From NCBI RefSeq assembly GCF_023277925.1, contig NZ_CP063832.1, positions 2,930,001-2,994,000 of the forward strand: DNA of 64,000 nt, in the 5' to 3' direction. Shown one piece after another: positions 1-8,609 of this stretch (its first letter is position 1; the number at the start of each line of letters is the position of its first letter). The notes under the pieces were generated by a model. The model saw only the letters and a program-made list of their open reading frames with translations, was not told where the DNA came from and ran no database searches. Both the position numbers and the translations under genes were made by a program. The DNA comes from Pseudomonas entomophila (lineage in GTDB: Bacteria; Pseudomonadota; Gammaproteobacteria; Pseudomonadales; Pseudomonadaceae).

Positions 1-106
1 TCTTCAGGGTGAGCTTGGGCAGGGTCAGGCTGGGTACATCGCCCTGGAAGCTGACGCCATCGACGAACAGGTTCAGGTTGGCCAGGGTTTCGGGAATCAT
101 TGCCAT
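1..106 (-). CDS. R-type tailocin major tail tube protein (FII-like), 3' end cut by window
   Basis: Only the first 35 codons are in the window. They begin MAMIPETLANLNLFVDG and continue with a TLPKLTLK stretch, the typical opening of P2 FII-like contractile tail tube proteins. The subunit would form the inner tube that the sheath drives through the target envelope. The start at 106 has an AAGGAG ribosome site about nine bases upstream, and it follows the sheath gene by 13 bases, which is the normal FI-FII order. The rest lies beyond the left edge. Confidence 0.88.
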   Translation of the reverse strand, partial: MAMIPETLANLNLFVDGVSFQGDVPSLTLPKLTLK

Positions 107-119
107 GTAGATGCGCTCC

Positions 120-1286
120 TTAAGCGGCGGAATCGAGGACTTCGGTCAGCCACTGGTTGGTGACTTCGACGCGGAAATTGGGGTTTTCGGCAGGCGGCAC
201 GTCGGTGAAGCGGATGTTCCAGTACACCTTGCCCTGCTCCAGCTGGCTGGCGGTGTTCAGCTCCGGGTCGGCGAAGACTTCGAAGTTGATGATCGCGCCC
301 TGGTTCTTCAGGTCGCGCATGAAGGCCTGCAGGCCCTCGGTGACGTCCTTGACGTAGGTGGCGGTGATGGAGCGGTCCACGGCCCACTTGTGGCCATAGA
401 GGATCGCGTCCATGACGATGTCCATGGTGCGCACGCGGGTGACGAAGGCCCATTTCGGGTCGCTCGACAGGGTGCGGTTGCCCCACAGGCGGAAGCCGTC
501 GTCGCGGATGATGGTGGCGATGTTGGCGTTGTTCAGCAGGTTGGCGCGGCAGGTGTCGTCGCCATCGAGGAACTCCACCGCGCGGGTGGTGCCGGTGATG
601 CCGACGAACTCCTTGTTCGACGGCGACGCCCAGAAGCCGTACTCGCGGTCGGTGTAGGCGAACAGGCCGGCGACCCAGGCCGAGCCCGGCGCGTCGACGG
701 TGGCCTCGGCGGCGTTGTCCCAGTAGCGCACGCCCGGGTCGACCAGGAAGGCGCGCTTGGCGCCGAAGTTCTTGGCGTAAGCAATAGCCGCTTCATCGGT
801 GCTGTTCGGGCCGTCGATGATGGCGATGGCACGCAGCTTGTCGGCCAGAGCCACCAGTGCGGTACCCACGGCCTGGGTGGCGCTGTGCTTGGGCGCCACC
901 AGCAGGCGTGGCTGGGCGTTGAATCGGCTCTTGCCGTCGAGCAGCGCCTGCAGGCCGGTGCGCTTGCCGTCGGCCAGCACGTTGCCGATGATCGCCGCGG
1001 TCTGCTCGGCGCCGTCTTCGAGCTTGGCCACGCCGCAGGCGACGATGACCGCCTTGGCGCGGCTGTAGATGGCGCGGCAGGCCTTGGTGATCGCTGCGTC
1101 CTGACCGAACGCCGCGACCGCTTCGCGCTCGCTGGTGATCAGGATCAGGTCGTTGGCCTTGGCGGTGACGCCCGGGCCTTCGGTGAAGGTGTCGACCAGG
1201 CCGATGATCGAGGACGACGGCAGTGCGATGCTGCGCGCGCCGGTGTCGACGTTGGTCACGGTGACGCCGTGGAAGAATCCACTCAT
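120..1286 (-). CDS. R-type tailocin contractile tail sheath protein (FI-like)
   Basis: This 388-residue protein matches the P2 FI / R-pyocin sheath family in length and content. It opens MSGFFHGVTVTNVDTGAR and contains the SSIIGLVDTF segment typical of the sheath N-terminus, a YWDNAAEATVDAPGSAWVAG region, and a C-terminal domain ending near NPNFRVEVTNQWL. The sheath surrounds the FII tube and contracts on receptor binding. It lies between an accessory fibre gene upstream and the tube gene downstream. A terminator-like hairpin at 1313-1337 sits just before it, so it may be partly uncoupled from the fibre genes. Family assignment is secure from sequence and context. Confidence 0.95.
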   Translation of the reverse strand: MSGFFHGVTVTNVDTGARSIALPSSSIIGLVDTFTEGPGVTAKANDLILITSEREAVAAFGQDAAITKACRAIYSRAKAVIVACGVAKLEDGAEQTAAIIGNVLADGKRTGLQALLDGKSRFNAQPRLLVAPKHSATQAVGTALVALADKLRAIAIIDGPNSTDEAAIAYAKNFGAKRAFLVDPGVRYWDNAAEATVDAPGSAWVAGLFAYTDREYGFWASPSNKEFVGITGTTRAVEFLDGDDTCRANLLNNANIATIIRDDGFRLWGNRTLSSDPKWAFVTRVRTMDIVMDAILYGHKWAVDRSITATYVKDVTEGLQAFMRDLKNQGAIINFEVFADPELNTASQLEQGKVYWNIRFTDVPPAENPNFRVEVTNQWLTEVLDSAA

Positions 1287-1312
1287 GTAGGGTTACTCCA
1301 GGTACAGGTGTG

Positions 1313-1337
1313 AAAAGGCCCCGCGGGTGCAGGGCCT
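1313..1337 (-). terminator. Terminator-like hairpin between accessory fibre and sheath
   Basis: On the minus strand a GC-rich stem (AGGCCC with GGGCCT, about ten-base loop) is followed by a short TTTT run. It lies in the 119-base gap between the accessory fibre stop and the sheath start. The U-tract is short, so termination may be partial. Confidence 0.5.
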
Positions 1338-1405
1338 GGAAGGGATTAGTTCGGAAAAAAGCCGCCTTGGGCAGGCAGGTGGCTATTGATCGATTCCAAG
1401 CCTGC

Positions 1406-2290
1406 TCAGATCAACTTGATGCGGCTTGGATAGGCAATGTTGCGCGGCCTCACAGCGCCAAAATAGGCGCTGTTGGCCACGATCGATTGTGTGGTGACGG
1501 TAGCTGTCGTCGTCGACACCGCCACGGCTTCACTTGTATCCGACACATCGAAGAACTTGGGTTTCATGTTTTGCATGCGCCGGAAGGACGAAACGGCATC
1601 GACAATTTCCCCATGTACCAGCGAAGCGGACTGGAACGAACCAGGCGTCCGTGCGGGATCCGCACCGCGCCCCTCGTCAAGCGAGCGAATGAACTCAGCG
1701 CGTAGCTCGGGGATACGGAACGTGCTGGCACCATCGCCATGGGTCCATCCGCCCTCCATTCCGGCGCGTTGCGCATCGTTCACCAGCATTCCGGATTTTT
1801 GGGCGTGGTCCCAGAGCCAAGGCCAGTCGTTTCGATTCAACAATCTGGCGTTGGGAATATCCCAACCACCCGGGCTCAACGCTGTCGATGTTTCGAACAC
1901 CACACGCCCCAGGGAGGTGTTGTCCAGTCGGTCCAGCAACAGCCAACTGCCCGCACCATCGCTGCGCAGATGCCAGAAGTCGCCACCGCCCAGCACCATG
2001 CAGAACGGGTAACCTTCAGGACGCAGGTGGGTGTGGAACTTGATCTTCTCGCCGTCGGCGGCGTACACCAACAGGCGGTTGGCCGTGTTGTCCAGGCGCT
2101 GGATACGCACGTCCATCGGCTTGCTCGCCTGGGGCAAGGTGATCTTGGTCTGGCCAGCCGAAGCGTCGGCCAAGAGGAATCCCGTCTCATGTGCGGCCAG
2201 CACCGTGTTGCCACGGATGACCTTATTGTTGATGCCCTGCACCGAGAGCATGCCGCTCTCGATCGAAGCCAGTACGTCGCTGCGGCTCAT
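1406..2290 (-). CDS. Accessory tail-collar/fibre protein of the R-type tailocin
   Basis: This 294-residue protein has a C-terminal half with tail-collar features: WDIPNARLLNRNDWPWLWDH, then FRIPELRAEFIRSLDEGRG, then a closing VRPRNIAYP. The same FRLPD-x-RGEF-x-RGWD-x-GRGVD and RPRNLAV signatures occur twice in the main fibre (2745-5426), so the two are related. The start overlaps the stop of the chaperone gene (ATGA), implying translational coupling. In the R-pyocin order the sheath directly follows the chaperone, so this gene is an insertion relative to that plan. It may be a second receptor-binding or collar subunit; the receptor cannot be told from sequence. Confidence 0.75.
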   Translation of the reverse strand: MSRSDVLASIESGMLSVQGINNKVIRGNTVLAAHETGFLLADASAGQTKITLPQASKPMDVRIQRLDNTANRLLVYAADGEKIKFHTHLRPEGYPFCMVLGGGDFWHLRSDGAGSWLLLDRLDNTSLGRVVFETSTALSPGGWDIPNARLLNRNDWPWLWDHAQKSGMLVNDAQRAGMEGGWTHGDGASTFRIPELRAEFIRSLDEGRGADPARTPGSFQSASLVHGEIVDAVSSFRRMQNMKPKFFDVSDTSEAVAVSTTTATVTTQSIVANSAYFGAVRPRNIAYPSRIKLI

Positions 2291-2730
2291 GCTGGCCTCC
2301 CTTGCTGTTCAAGAAACGCCGGTGCCACCGGGCGGAAATTGATGTCAGGGAAATCACTTGATTGAGGCCAGTCGCGTAGGGCCTGGAGGTAAGTCAACAA
2401 GCCACGGAATTGTTCGGCACTCAGATTCGTCTGTACGCCGATTTCCAACTGATCGCGATGACGGTCACGCAACCAGATCATTTCGGCCAGCCTACCGTCG
2501 CGCCATTGTCGTTCCTCCATGGCAAGGTCAGTTGCCGGCGCCTGGGCGTCGATAAGAACAGGCAGCCCTTCAGCATCGTGCCCCAGGACCTTGCCTGCCA
2601 CCGTGACCGCCAGCACTTCGAGAAAACGCTCTTCACTGATCGGCACGGCATCAGCGGGAATGTCAGTGGAAATATTCGGAATGTAGGTACAGCCCGTGGC
2701 GGGGCTGTACAGTCGTTGGTTCTTGGCCAT
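2287..2730 (-). CDS. Tail fibre assembly chaperone
   Basis: This 147-residue protein has an N-terminal MAKNQRLYSPATGCTY stretch with a conserved-looking IPADAV-IS motif, followed by a charged, probably helical region (EERQWRDGRLAEMIWLRDRHRDQ) and a TYLQALRDWPQ motif. This is typical of tail fibre assembly chaperones (Caudo_TAP / gp38 class), which help fibre trimers fold. It lies 14 bases downstream of the R-type fibre gene, exactly where P2 G and the R-pyocin chaperone sit. Its stop overlaps the start of the accessory fibre, so it may serve both fibres (inference). Confidence 0.85.
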   Translation of the reverse strand: MAKNQRLYSPATGCTYIPNISTDIPADAVPISEERFLEVLAVTVAGKVLGHDAEGLPVLIDAQAPATDLAMEERQWRDGRLAEMIWLRDRHRDQLEIGVQTNLSAEQFRGLLTYLQALRDWPQSSDFPDINFRPVAPAFLEQQGRPA

Positions 2731-2744
2731 GTTCTACCTCGCTT

Positions 2745-5426
2745 TCAGCGGCCCACGGCCAGCCAGCTGTGCTGCACGCCAGCACCGCCGCTCCCGGAAT
2801 GTGAATATGCAAATCCTGTTTTCGACAGCCCGCTCAATTGCACCGGGCCACCCCGCGACGCAGGCATCAGATTGCCTGTATCCATGTAGGTCAGTTGCAC
2901 CGTGAAGGCGTTGGCATTGAACTGCAGCGGGAACGAGACATTCCCGACCACGCCACCGGCCAAACCGGGTGTCAGGCCCCATTGAATGATCAGGCCACCC
3001 AACCATGAAGGCAGGGCAAGATAACCGTTGAGGGTGAGGCTGGCAGCGAAGCCCCAGCGCAGTTTCCTGGGCGTGACGGACGCTTCGTCGCCCTCGCCCG
3101 CATCGACCTGAGCTTGAGTCGCCAGCCTGAGGATCCCGGGCTTCACCTCGGTAGCCGGCGCCACTTGCATCGCCAGCGAAGCCACGTCGACCTGCCCCTG
3201 GTTCACCGGGGTACTCCAGGCTTTGATGCACCACATGACGGCAAGGTTGCGTGGGCGGGTCACCCCGAAGTTCTGCCCCTCAGCTGCAAGTGTTCCTGCC
3301 GACCCCGTAACGCCACTGTAGCTAACGGATGGGTAATTCACTGGATTAGCCAGATCAAGCCCAAAAGCAGCGCGTGCGCTGGACTCGGGGGTGATGATCG
3401 CGTTGTACAAGCCTGTTACGGTCGGCGTCGTATTTGTCGAGTCGAGCGTCTGCAGACTGCCCTTCTGCGGCGACCCTATATCTCGACCGCCATCGACACC
3501 ACGTCCGTGGTCCCAACCGCGAAGGAACTCACCACGGTAATCGGGCAGACGGAAATAGCCCGCCGGTTCGCCGCCCGTGTTGTAGGCCGTGCCCAGGTAG
3601 GTCGCCAGATCGGGATAGGTCGCCACGCTTTGCAGGCTGCCATCAAGCTCGAGATAGCCAGCTGGGGCCTCGGCTTTGGGAAACGGCAGGATTGCACCAA
3701 CAGGTGTCGAGGAGCGCAATGCCGTCAGTTCGGCGACAAGCGCCGCAACATCGATCTGCCCCTGGTTCACCGGCGCATTCCAGGCCTTGATGCACCACAT
3801 CACTGCCAAGTTGCGCGGACGAGTTTCTGCAGCGGTCCTTGCTACCTTTGAAGCATCGAAACGAGCCACATCACTGGCTGCGGCGGAGGATGCATCTCGG
3901 GTAATCGTATTGGCAGGTGACGACTCACCAAAGACGCCGGTAAAAGCACCAGAAGTTCCGCCCAAAACACCAAGGCCTTGTCCCACGCCTCCACGCAAGC
4001 CGAGAGCTCCAGTGATATTCTGAATCGCATCACTCTGGGATGTGCCTACCCCTCGATCAGCATCCACCCCTCGCCCATGATCCCATCCACGAAGGAACTC
4101 ACCGCGAGTATCCGGCAAGCGGAAGAACCCCGCCGTCTCGTTACCTTTGTTGAAAGCCCCACCCAGGTACGCCGCCAAATCCGGATACACCGCCGCGCTC
4201 TGGGTACTGCCGTCGACTTCGAGGAAGCCCGCCGGCACCGTGCCTCGTGGGAACGGCAGCATGGTGCCTACTGGCAATGCCGACGCAGTATTCAACAGCG
4301 CCTGGGTTTCGGCCTTGGTGTAGCTGTTCGCGGCCTGGAATGAACTGAAAGCCAGGATCTCCACGGCTTCGCCCAGGCTGCAGGGTGCCTTGAAGGTGAT
4401 CTTCTGGCCGTCGGACAGGTAGTCGGTGACCTCGCGGCCGTTGCGCAGCACGATGGTGCTGCCGATGGTGTGCGCCAGGTTGAAGACGGTCTGGCCGACC
4501 GACGCCTCGAACGAGAAACGCTCGAATGCCTTGTTGGCACCGACGCCACCGCCAAGCTGGAAGTAGCTGCCGTCGTAGTTCAGGTCGTACAGGGCGCCGG
4601 CACGGATATCGCCGCCCACCAGGTCGACCAGGCCAGTATTGCCGGACTTCTTCACCGCCACGGCGGCCAGGCTGTTGATGCGCGCCGTCACGGCGCCGGT
4701 ATTAGTAGCGCTGGCCTGGAACTGGAAGCGCTGGCCAGCAGCGTAGGCCGCCAGGGCCGACTCGCCGCTCTTGAGCTTCAGCGTCAGGGCATCGGCGCTG
4801 CCGGTGGCGACACCGAGCCAGGCCAGCGGCCCGACATCCTTGGCCGCATCGGCGCGGCGCAGGTACTGCGGATGCGGGTCGGCGGCCTCCACGTGCGCCT
4901 TGAGCTGGTTGCGGGCGTAGAGCTCGGCCGCTTCGCGGGCCTTGTCCACATAGTCGCGTGTCGCGAGGACGATGCTCGGATCGACCTTCAGCGTGACATT
5001 GGCGAGGTTGCCGAACACCACGTGCATGCGGATGGTCTGGGTACGCCCGGAGCCTTGCGCCAGCAACGGTTTGTAGCTGGGCGCCGGCTTGGCCACGGCG
5101 ATGAAGTTGCCGTTGGCGTCTTCCAGCGCCAGCTCGCGGATCCACCAGCCACCGGTCTCGGGGGGCAGGACCAGTTCGGCGACCAGCACGCCAGGGTCGG
5201 CAGGCGATTGGTAAAGGGCATTCAGTTGCGCCCGGTAGACCTGGCGCACCAGCGCGGTCTGGGTGGGTTTCGGGGTGGGATCGGGGGTCTGCGAAGGGTC
5301 GCCGCCGGCATCGCCGATCAGCATATGGGTGATGTTCCAGGGCAGCCCCAGCACGGCGGTATTGGCCTGCTGGGCGATGCCGGTGTTGGTCAGGAACCCA
5401 CCGAATTGGGTGGTTGCGTTAGCCAT
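2745..5426 (-). CDS. R-type tailocin tail fibre (H-like) with two tail-collar repeats
   Basis: This 893-residue protein begins with a P2 H-type fibre N-terminus (about residues 1-160, baseplate attachment) and a DPHPQYL motif near residue 180. Two tail-collar domains follow, near residues 383-470 and 572-660. Each has PVG-x-(M/I)-LPFP, (F/Y)LE(V/L)DGS, RGEFLRGWDHGRGVD, and then a distinct variable stretch before RPRNLAVMWCIKAW. The repeated closing block is followed by NQGQ(I/V)DVA both times, pointing to an internal duplication. The C-terminus probably binds the receptor and sets the killing spectrum. The start overlaps the end of tail protein I by eight bases. The P2 H / R-pyocin fibre family is secure; the receptor is unknown. 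Confidence 0.92.
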   Translation of the reverse strand: MANATTQFGGFLTNTGIAQQANTAVLGLPWNITHMLIGDAGGDPSQTPDPTPKPTQTALVRQVYRAQLNALYQSPADPGVLVAELVLPPETGGWWIRELALEDANGNFIAVAKPAPSYKPLLAQGSGRTQTIRMHVVFGNLANVTLKVDPSIVLATRDYVDKAREAAELYARNQLKAHVEAADPHPQYLRRADAAKDVGPLAWLGVATGSADALTLKLKSGESALAAYAAGQRFQFQASATNTGAVTARINSLAAVAVKKSGNTGLVDLVGGDIRAGALYDLNYDGSYFQLGGGVGANKAFERFSFEASVGQTVFNLAHTIGSTIVLRNGREVTDYLSDGQKITFKAPCSLGEAVEILAFSSFQAANSYTKAETQALLNTASALPVGTMLPFPRGTVPAGFLEVDGSTQSAAVYPDLAAYLGGAFNKGNETAGFFRLPDTRGEFLRGWDHGRGVDADRGVGTSQSDAIQNITGALGLRGGVGQGLGVLGGTSGAFTGVFGESSPANTITRDASSAAASDVARFDASKVARTAAETRPRNLAVMWCIKAWNAPVNQGQIDVAALVAELTALRSSTPVGAILPFPKAEAPAGYLELDGSLQSVATYPDLATYLGTAYNTGGEPAGYFRLPDYRGEFLRGWDHGRGVDGGRDIGSPQKGSLQTLDSTNTTPTVTGLYNAIITPESSARAAFGLDLANPVNYPSVSYSGVTGSAGTLAAEGQNFGVTRPRNLAVMWCIKAWSTPVNQGQVDVASLAMQVAPATEVKPGILRLATQAQVDAGEGDEASVTPRKLRWGFAASLTLNGYLALPSWLGGLIIQWGLTPGLAGGVVGNVSFPLQFNANAFTVQLTYMDTGNLMPASRGGPVQLSGLSKTGFAYSHSGSGGAGVQHSWLAVGR

Positions 5427-6030
5427 TGAGGTAGATGTCCAGTATGTCCAGGGTTTGCTCGTTCACCAGGTTGCAGGCGCCCACATGCACATCGATGTCC
5501 GATGCCTGCCAAGGGTGTACCTCCAGCAGTTCACCGTCGTAGAGGCCCACCGCCTGGTACGCGGGGATCAGGCTTTCCAGGCTGATGTCGAGGCCGACCA
5601 GATGCCGGCTGACCGGCTTGGCGTCCTCGATCAGGCGGGTCAGCTCCTGGTAGGTCTGTTCGTCGATGCCGCTGTCCGCCACCCCGACCTTCAGGGCAAA
5701 GGTCCCTGGCACCCCGGCAGGCTGGGCCTGCCACCATTCCTGCACCTCGATCAGGTAGCCGAATGGCTCGACCACCCGCCTGAGGGCGCCGAGGGTGCCC
5801 TTGTGGGCGTGGACGAAGAATGCCGAGCGGATCACCGAGCGCTTGATCGCCTCGCTCCAGCTGTCGTCCCAACGATCCACCGACCAGGCCCAGGCCAGCT
5901 GGTAGAGCAGGTGCGCCGGACAGGTGTCGGGGTTGTAGAGGGTGCGCAGGCCGGCCTTGAGGTCTTCGTCGGCGGCCACTTCCAGGGCGCGTTCCAGCGG
6001 CGTGCGGTTGAGCGGCAGGAGGCTGTGCAT
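5419..6030 (-). CDS. Baseplate/tail protein I (P2 I-like)
   Basis: This 203-residue protein opens MHSLLPLNRTPLERALEVAAD and contains YNPDTCPAHLLYQLAWAWSVDRWD, the hallmark of P2 gpI family baseplate proteins. It contributes to the baseplate wedge and links to the fibre. The gene starts one base after the J stop and overlaps the fibre start, giving the canonical W-J-I-H order. A GGAGG-type ribosome site precedes the ATG. Confidence 0.93.
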   Translation of the reverse strand: MHSLLPLNRTPLERALEVAADEDLKAGLRTLYNPDTCPAHLLYQLAWAWSVDRWDDSWSEAIKRSVIRSAFFVHAHKGTLGALRRVVEPFGYLIEVQEWWQAQPAGVPGTFALKVGVADSGIDEQTYQELTRLIEDAKPVSRHLVGLDISLESLIPAYQAVGLYDGELLEVHPWQASDIDVHVGACNLVNEQTLDILDIYLNG

Positions 6031-6031
6031 G

Positions 6032-6913
6032 TCAGCCTCCGCGCTTGAGGTCGATGCCGGTGCACCAGGCCGCCTGGGCCTTGCTCGGGCGGATGTCGCT
6101 CCAGCCGATCAGCTCGACCCGGCTCACGCCGTCGATGTGCAACTGGGCGTCGATGCCGGAACGGGCCACTTCAAGGCCGAGCCTGCGCCGTGGGTTGATC
6201 CAGGCTTGCAGGCGGCGCCGGCATTCGCTGAGGACCGTTTCGTACTCCGGGCCGTTGTCGGCCATGTGCAGCACCGCCTCGACGTGGTAGGGCAGCACCT
6301 CGGCGCTGCGCACGTTGACCCGGTCGGCGACCGGGCGGATGTCGTCGTCGTTGAGGTACGCCTGCACCTGCGCCAGCAGCTCAGGGCTGGCCACGCCATC
6401 GCCGTCCAGGCTCAGCACGGTGATGTCCACCACGGCGGGCGACGGGCTCTCGGCGGTCGCGTCAGCGACCCGTCCCGAGGCGTTGCGGGCGTGGAGGATA
6501 TAGCTGTTGCGCGGGCCGGCGGTGGTCAGGCCTTCGTAGACCAGTTGCACCCGCTCGCGCAGGGCGTCGTCGGCTTCGAGGATGGCTTCGGTCGGCGGGA
6601 TCGTGCTCGGGTCGGCGGCCTGTATCACCAGGCGTTGCAGGTTGACGTTGGCGGCCAGCTGGTCAAGGTCGCGGCCTTCGGCATAAGCCAGCAGCAACGC
6701 CTTGGCGGCATCGTTGATGCGCGCCCGGTTGAGCAGCTTGCGGTAGGCACCGACTTCCAGCAGCTTGGTGACCGGGTCGCTTTCCAGGTTGGCGTTCCAG
6801 CCATCGCCCAGCTGGGCGCGGAAGCTGGCCAGGTCCTCCTGGTACAGCGCCTCGAAATCGAGGTCCTCGAGCAGCTGCGGGGCCGGCAGTTTCGACAGGT
6901 CGACCTGGCTCAT
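6032..6913 (-). CDS. Baseplate assembly protein J (P2 J-like)
   Basis: This 293-residue protein matches the P2 gpJ / R-pyocin baseplate wedge family. It starts MSQVDLSKLPAPQLLEDLDF and has an LLEVGAYRKLLNRARINDAA segment and a C-terminal WINPRRRLG region. It is normally a structural component of the wedge around the central spike. The start overlaps the W stop in an ATGA arrangement, so translation is probably coupled. Confidence 0.93.
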   Translation of the reverse strand: MSQVDLSKLPAPQLLEDLDFEALYQEDLASFRAQLGDGWNANLESDPVTKLLEVGAYRKLLNRARINDAAKALLLAYAEGRDLDQLAANVNLQRLVIQAADPSTIPPTEAILEADDALRERVQLVYEGLTTAGPRNSYILHARNASGRVADATAESPSPAVVDITVLSLDGDGVASPELLAQVQAYLNDDDIRPVADRVNVRSAEVLPYHVEAVLHMADNGPEYETVLSECRRRLQAWINPRRRLGLEVARSGIDAQLHIDGVSRVELIGWSDIRPSKAQAAWCTGIDLKRGG

Positions 6914-7236
6914 ACGGTCACCTCCACCAGGGCGTCATCGCCCAGGTAGCGGCCACTCAAGGCCAAGCTGACCTGGCCGTCGAGCACAGCCACGACCTTG
7001 ACCCGGTCGAGCTTCAGGCGCGGTTCCCAGCGCCCGAGGGCGCGGGCCACTTCGGCCTGCACTGCGCTCTTCCAGCCTTCGTTGACCGGCAGGTCGACGA
7101 AGCGGCGCAGCTGGCTGCCATACTCGGGGCGCATGCGCCGGCTGCCCAGCGGGGTGGTGAGGATGTCCTCGATGGATTGGCGCAGGTGGGCGATGCCCGT
7201 CAGGGGCTGGCCGGTGCGGCGGTCCAGACCGATCAT
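6910..7236 (-). CDS. Baseplate protein W (gp25-like)
   Basis: This 108-residue protein begins MIGLDRRTGQPLTG, followed by an IEDILTTPLGSRRMRPEYGS segment. That is the classic GPW/gp25 lysozyme-like baseplate signature including the R-x-x-R-x-x-YGS core. gp25-type proteins start sheath polymerisation from the baseplate. The start at 7236 was chosen because AGGAG lies about eight bases upstream and the protein then matches family length. It overlaps J by four bases. Confidence 0.93.
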   Translation of the reverse strand: MIGLDRRTGQPLTGIAHLRQSIEDILTTPLGSRRMRPEYGSQLRRFVDLPVNEGWKSAVQAEVARALGRWEPRLKLDRVKVVAVLDGQVSLALSGRYLGDDALVEVTV

Positions 7237-7296
7237 GGGGCATCTCCTGCCCCGGGCATATCCCGTTGGCGGATAGGCATGGCGTTCTCCTGATAT

Positions 7297-7319
7297 GAAA
7301 AAGCCCGCGTGTGCGGGCT
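7297..7319 (-). terminator. Terminator-like hairpin downstream of the fusion fibre
   Basis: On the minus strand a perfect AGCCCGC/GCGGGCT stem with a four-base loop is followed by TTTTT. It lies 33 bases past the stop of the fibre at 7352-8563 and before W. It looks like an intrinsic terminator inside the tail operon. Confidence 0.7.
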
Positions 7320-7351
7320 GTGTTGTGTGCTTCGACGGGCAGTTGCCACGG

Positions 7352-8563
7352 TCAGGCGGGTGGTGTCGGCCAGTCGAGCTCATTGGGGAAGCCAGGCTGG
7401 TCGGGCAGCCGGGTCAGCCCCAGGCGGTAGATCTTCCAGGCGCGCAGGGCATCCAGTTCAGCATCACTGGCGACGCCGAGATCGACGGCGTCCTGCAGGG
7501 GTGTGATCGACTGGTCGGCCAGGCTGCGCAATTGTGCCAACGCGTCCAGGGCATCCTGTCGACTCGGGAACGCCTGTTTGAGCTCGGGCACTTCGAGTGG
7601 CGGCAGGACCTCGAGTTCGGCCTTGGCCGGCATGGCCAGGCGCACATCGATCCAGCTGTCCGGTGGGACGTCGATGGCCTCGCCTTTGCCCAGGTGCATT
7701 TCACCCTGATCGTCCAGGGTCCAGCGCTGCCTGAACAGGCGGACCAGCAGTGTGCCGTCCCTGTCTTGCTCGCTCTCGGTCAGGCCCAGGGTCCTGCCGC
7801 CATCCGGCGAGCAAGGGTCCTGGATGCGCCAGCCCTCGAGGGCCAGGCCGAGGCTGCCGCAGACCCGGTAGACACCGGTATCGAGGCGTTCGACCGTGAC
7901 ACCACGCGCCTCGTCGTTGGCGGCGCCCCAGCAACCGGCAGGTTCGAACGTATGTTCCCGCAGGTCGATACGGGTACTGCGCTCGACATCGGTGATGCGC
8001 ACAATCGGTGATGCTGCCGAGAGCACGCCCCCCGAACCACGCGTGGTATTGCCGGTGTGGTAGAGCTCCGCCCAGGCAGTGCCTCCCTGATCAGGGATGA
8101 CCGAACGGAAGAACGCCCGATTTTCCGATATACCCAACGCAAGCTGAGACTGCCAGCGGACATCCGGTCCCCATCGAGTCGACAGGACCTGCACGGTTAG
8201 ATAAGGCGCATTCTTGCCGAGATAACTGCCATACAGACCGGTGGGACGTGCGTTCTGTAAATCACCGGGCTCATTGATCGACGGACAGAGCCAGCCACCA
8301 GGCGCAACGACCATCAACTGGCCAGGCTGGTCCCCTGTGTTCGCGGTGGCGCCGGTACCCAAGCCGAGCGCTGCGCGAGCGCCTTCCACACTTTGCGCTC
8401 CAGTTCCACCACGGACGATTGGCAGGGCCGCGGGGAGGTTGTCGCCGCCCAGCGCGGCATAGAGTTCATCGAAGTTCGCCTGCGTGCGGGCGAAGGCGCT
8501 GCGCTGGGTATCCCCACCGGCGCCGGTGGGTGCGCTGCCCAGGTTGATTGTCTGCTTGGCCAT
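7352..8563 (-). CDS. Tail fibre-like protein with adaptor N-terminus and chaperone-like C-terminus
   Basis: This 403-residue protein has three visible parts. Residues 1-40 (MAKQTINLGSAPTGAGGDT, then R-x-AF-x-x-x-x-ANFDEL) match the starts of the proteins at 15156-16166 and 22244-22897. The middle contains a GVYRVCGSLGL motif also found in the protein at 21905-22243. The last ~75 residues (LQDAVDLGVA, then ELDALRAWKIYRLGLTRL and a DWPTPP close) resemble the C-terminus of tail fibre assembly proteins. It sits between spike V and baseplate W, where R-pyocins have no gene. The start has GGAGGG just upstream. I infer a receptor-binding protein fused to its own chaperone. Confidence 0.75.
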   Translation of the reverse strand: MAKQTINLGSAPTGAGGDTQRSAFARTQANFDELYAALGGDNLPAALPIVRGGTGAQSVEGARAALGLGTGATANTGDQPGQLMVVAPGGWLCPSINEPGDLQNARPTGLYGSYLGKNAPYLTVQVLSTRWGPDVRWQSQLALGISENRAFFRSVIPDQGGTAWAELYHTGNTTRGSGGVLSAASPIVRITDVERSTRIDLREHTFEPAGCWGAANDEARGVTVERLDTGVYRVCGSLGLALEGWRIQDPCSPDGGRTLGLTESEQDRDGTLLVRLFRQRWTLDDQGEMHLGKGEAIDVPPDSWIDVRLAMPAKAELEVLPPLEVPELKQAFPSRQDALDALAQLRSLADQSITPLQDAVDLGVASDAELDALRAWKIYRLGLTRLPDQPGFPNELDWPTPPA

Positions 8564-8609
8564 CTCGGCCCTCCAGGTTTGAACTTGGCTCCAGTGGATG
8601 CGCCAGGAT

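Noticed and set aside
111..1313. 400-residue plus-strand frame over the sheath gene
   Set aside because: Antisense shadow in high-GC DNA: composition is Ala/Gly/Val/Arg rich with no domain, while the minus strand encodes a clear sheath.
2745..5426. Repeat structure as a possible CRISPR or tandem DNA repeat
   Set aside because: The repeats are diverged protein domains inside one coding frame, with no short identical direct repeats and spacers.
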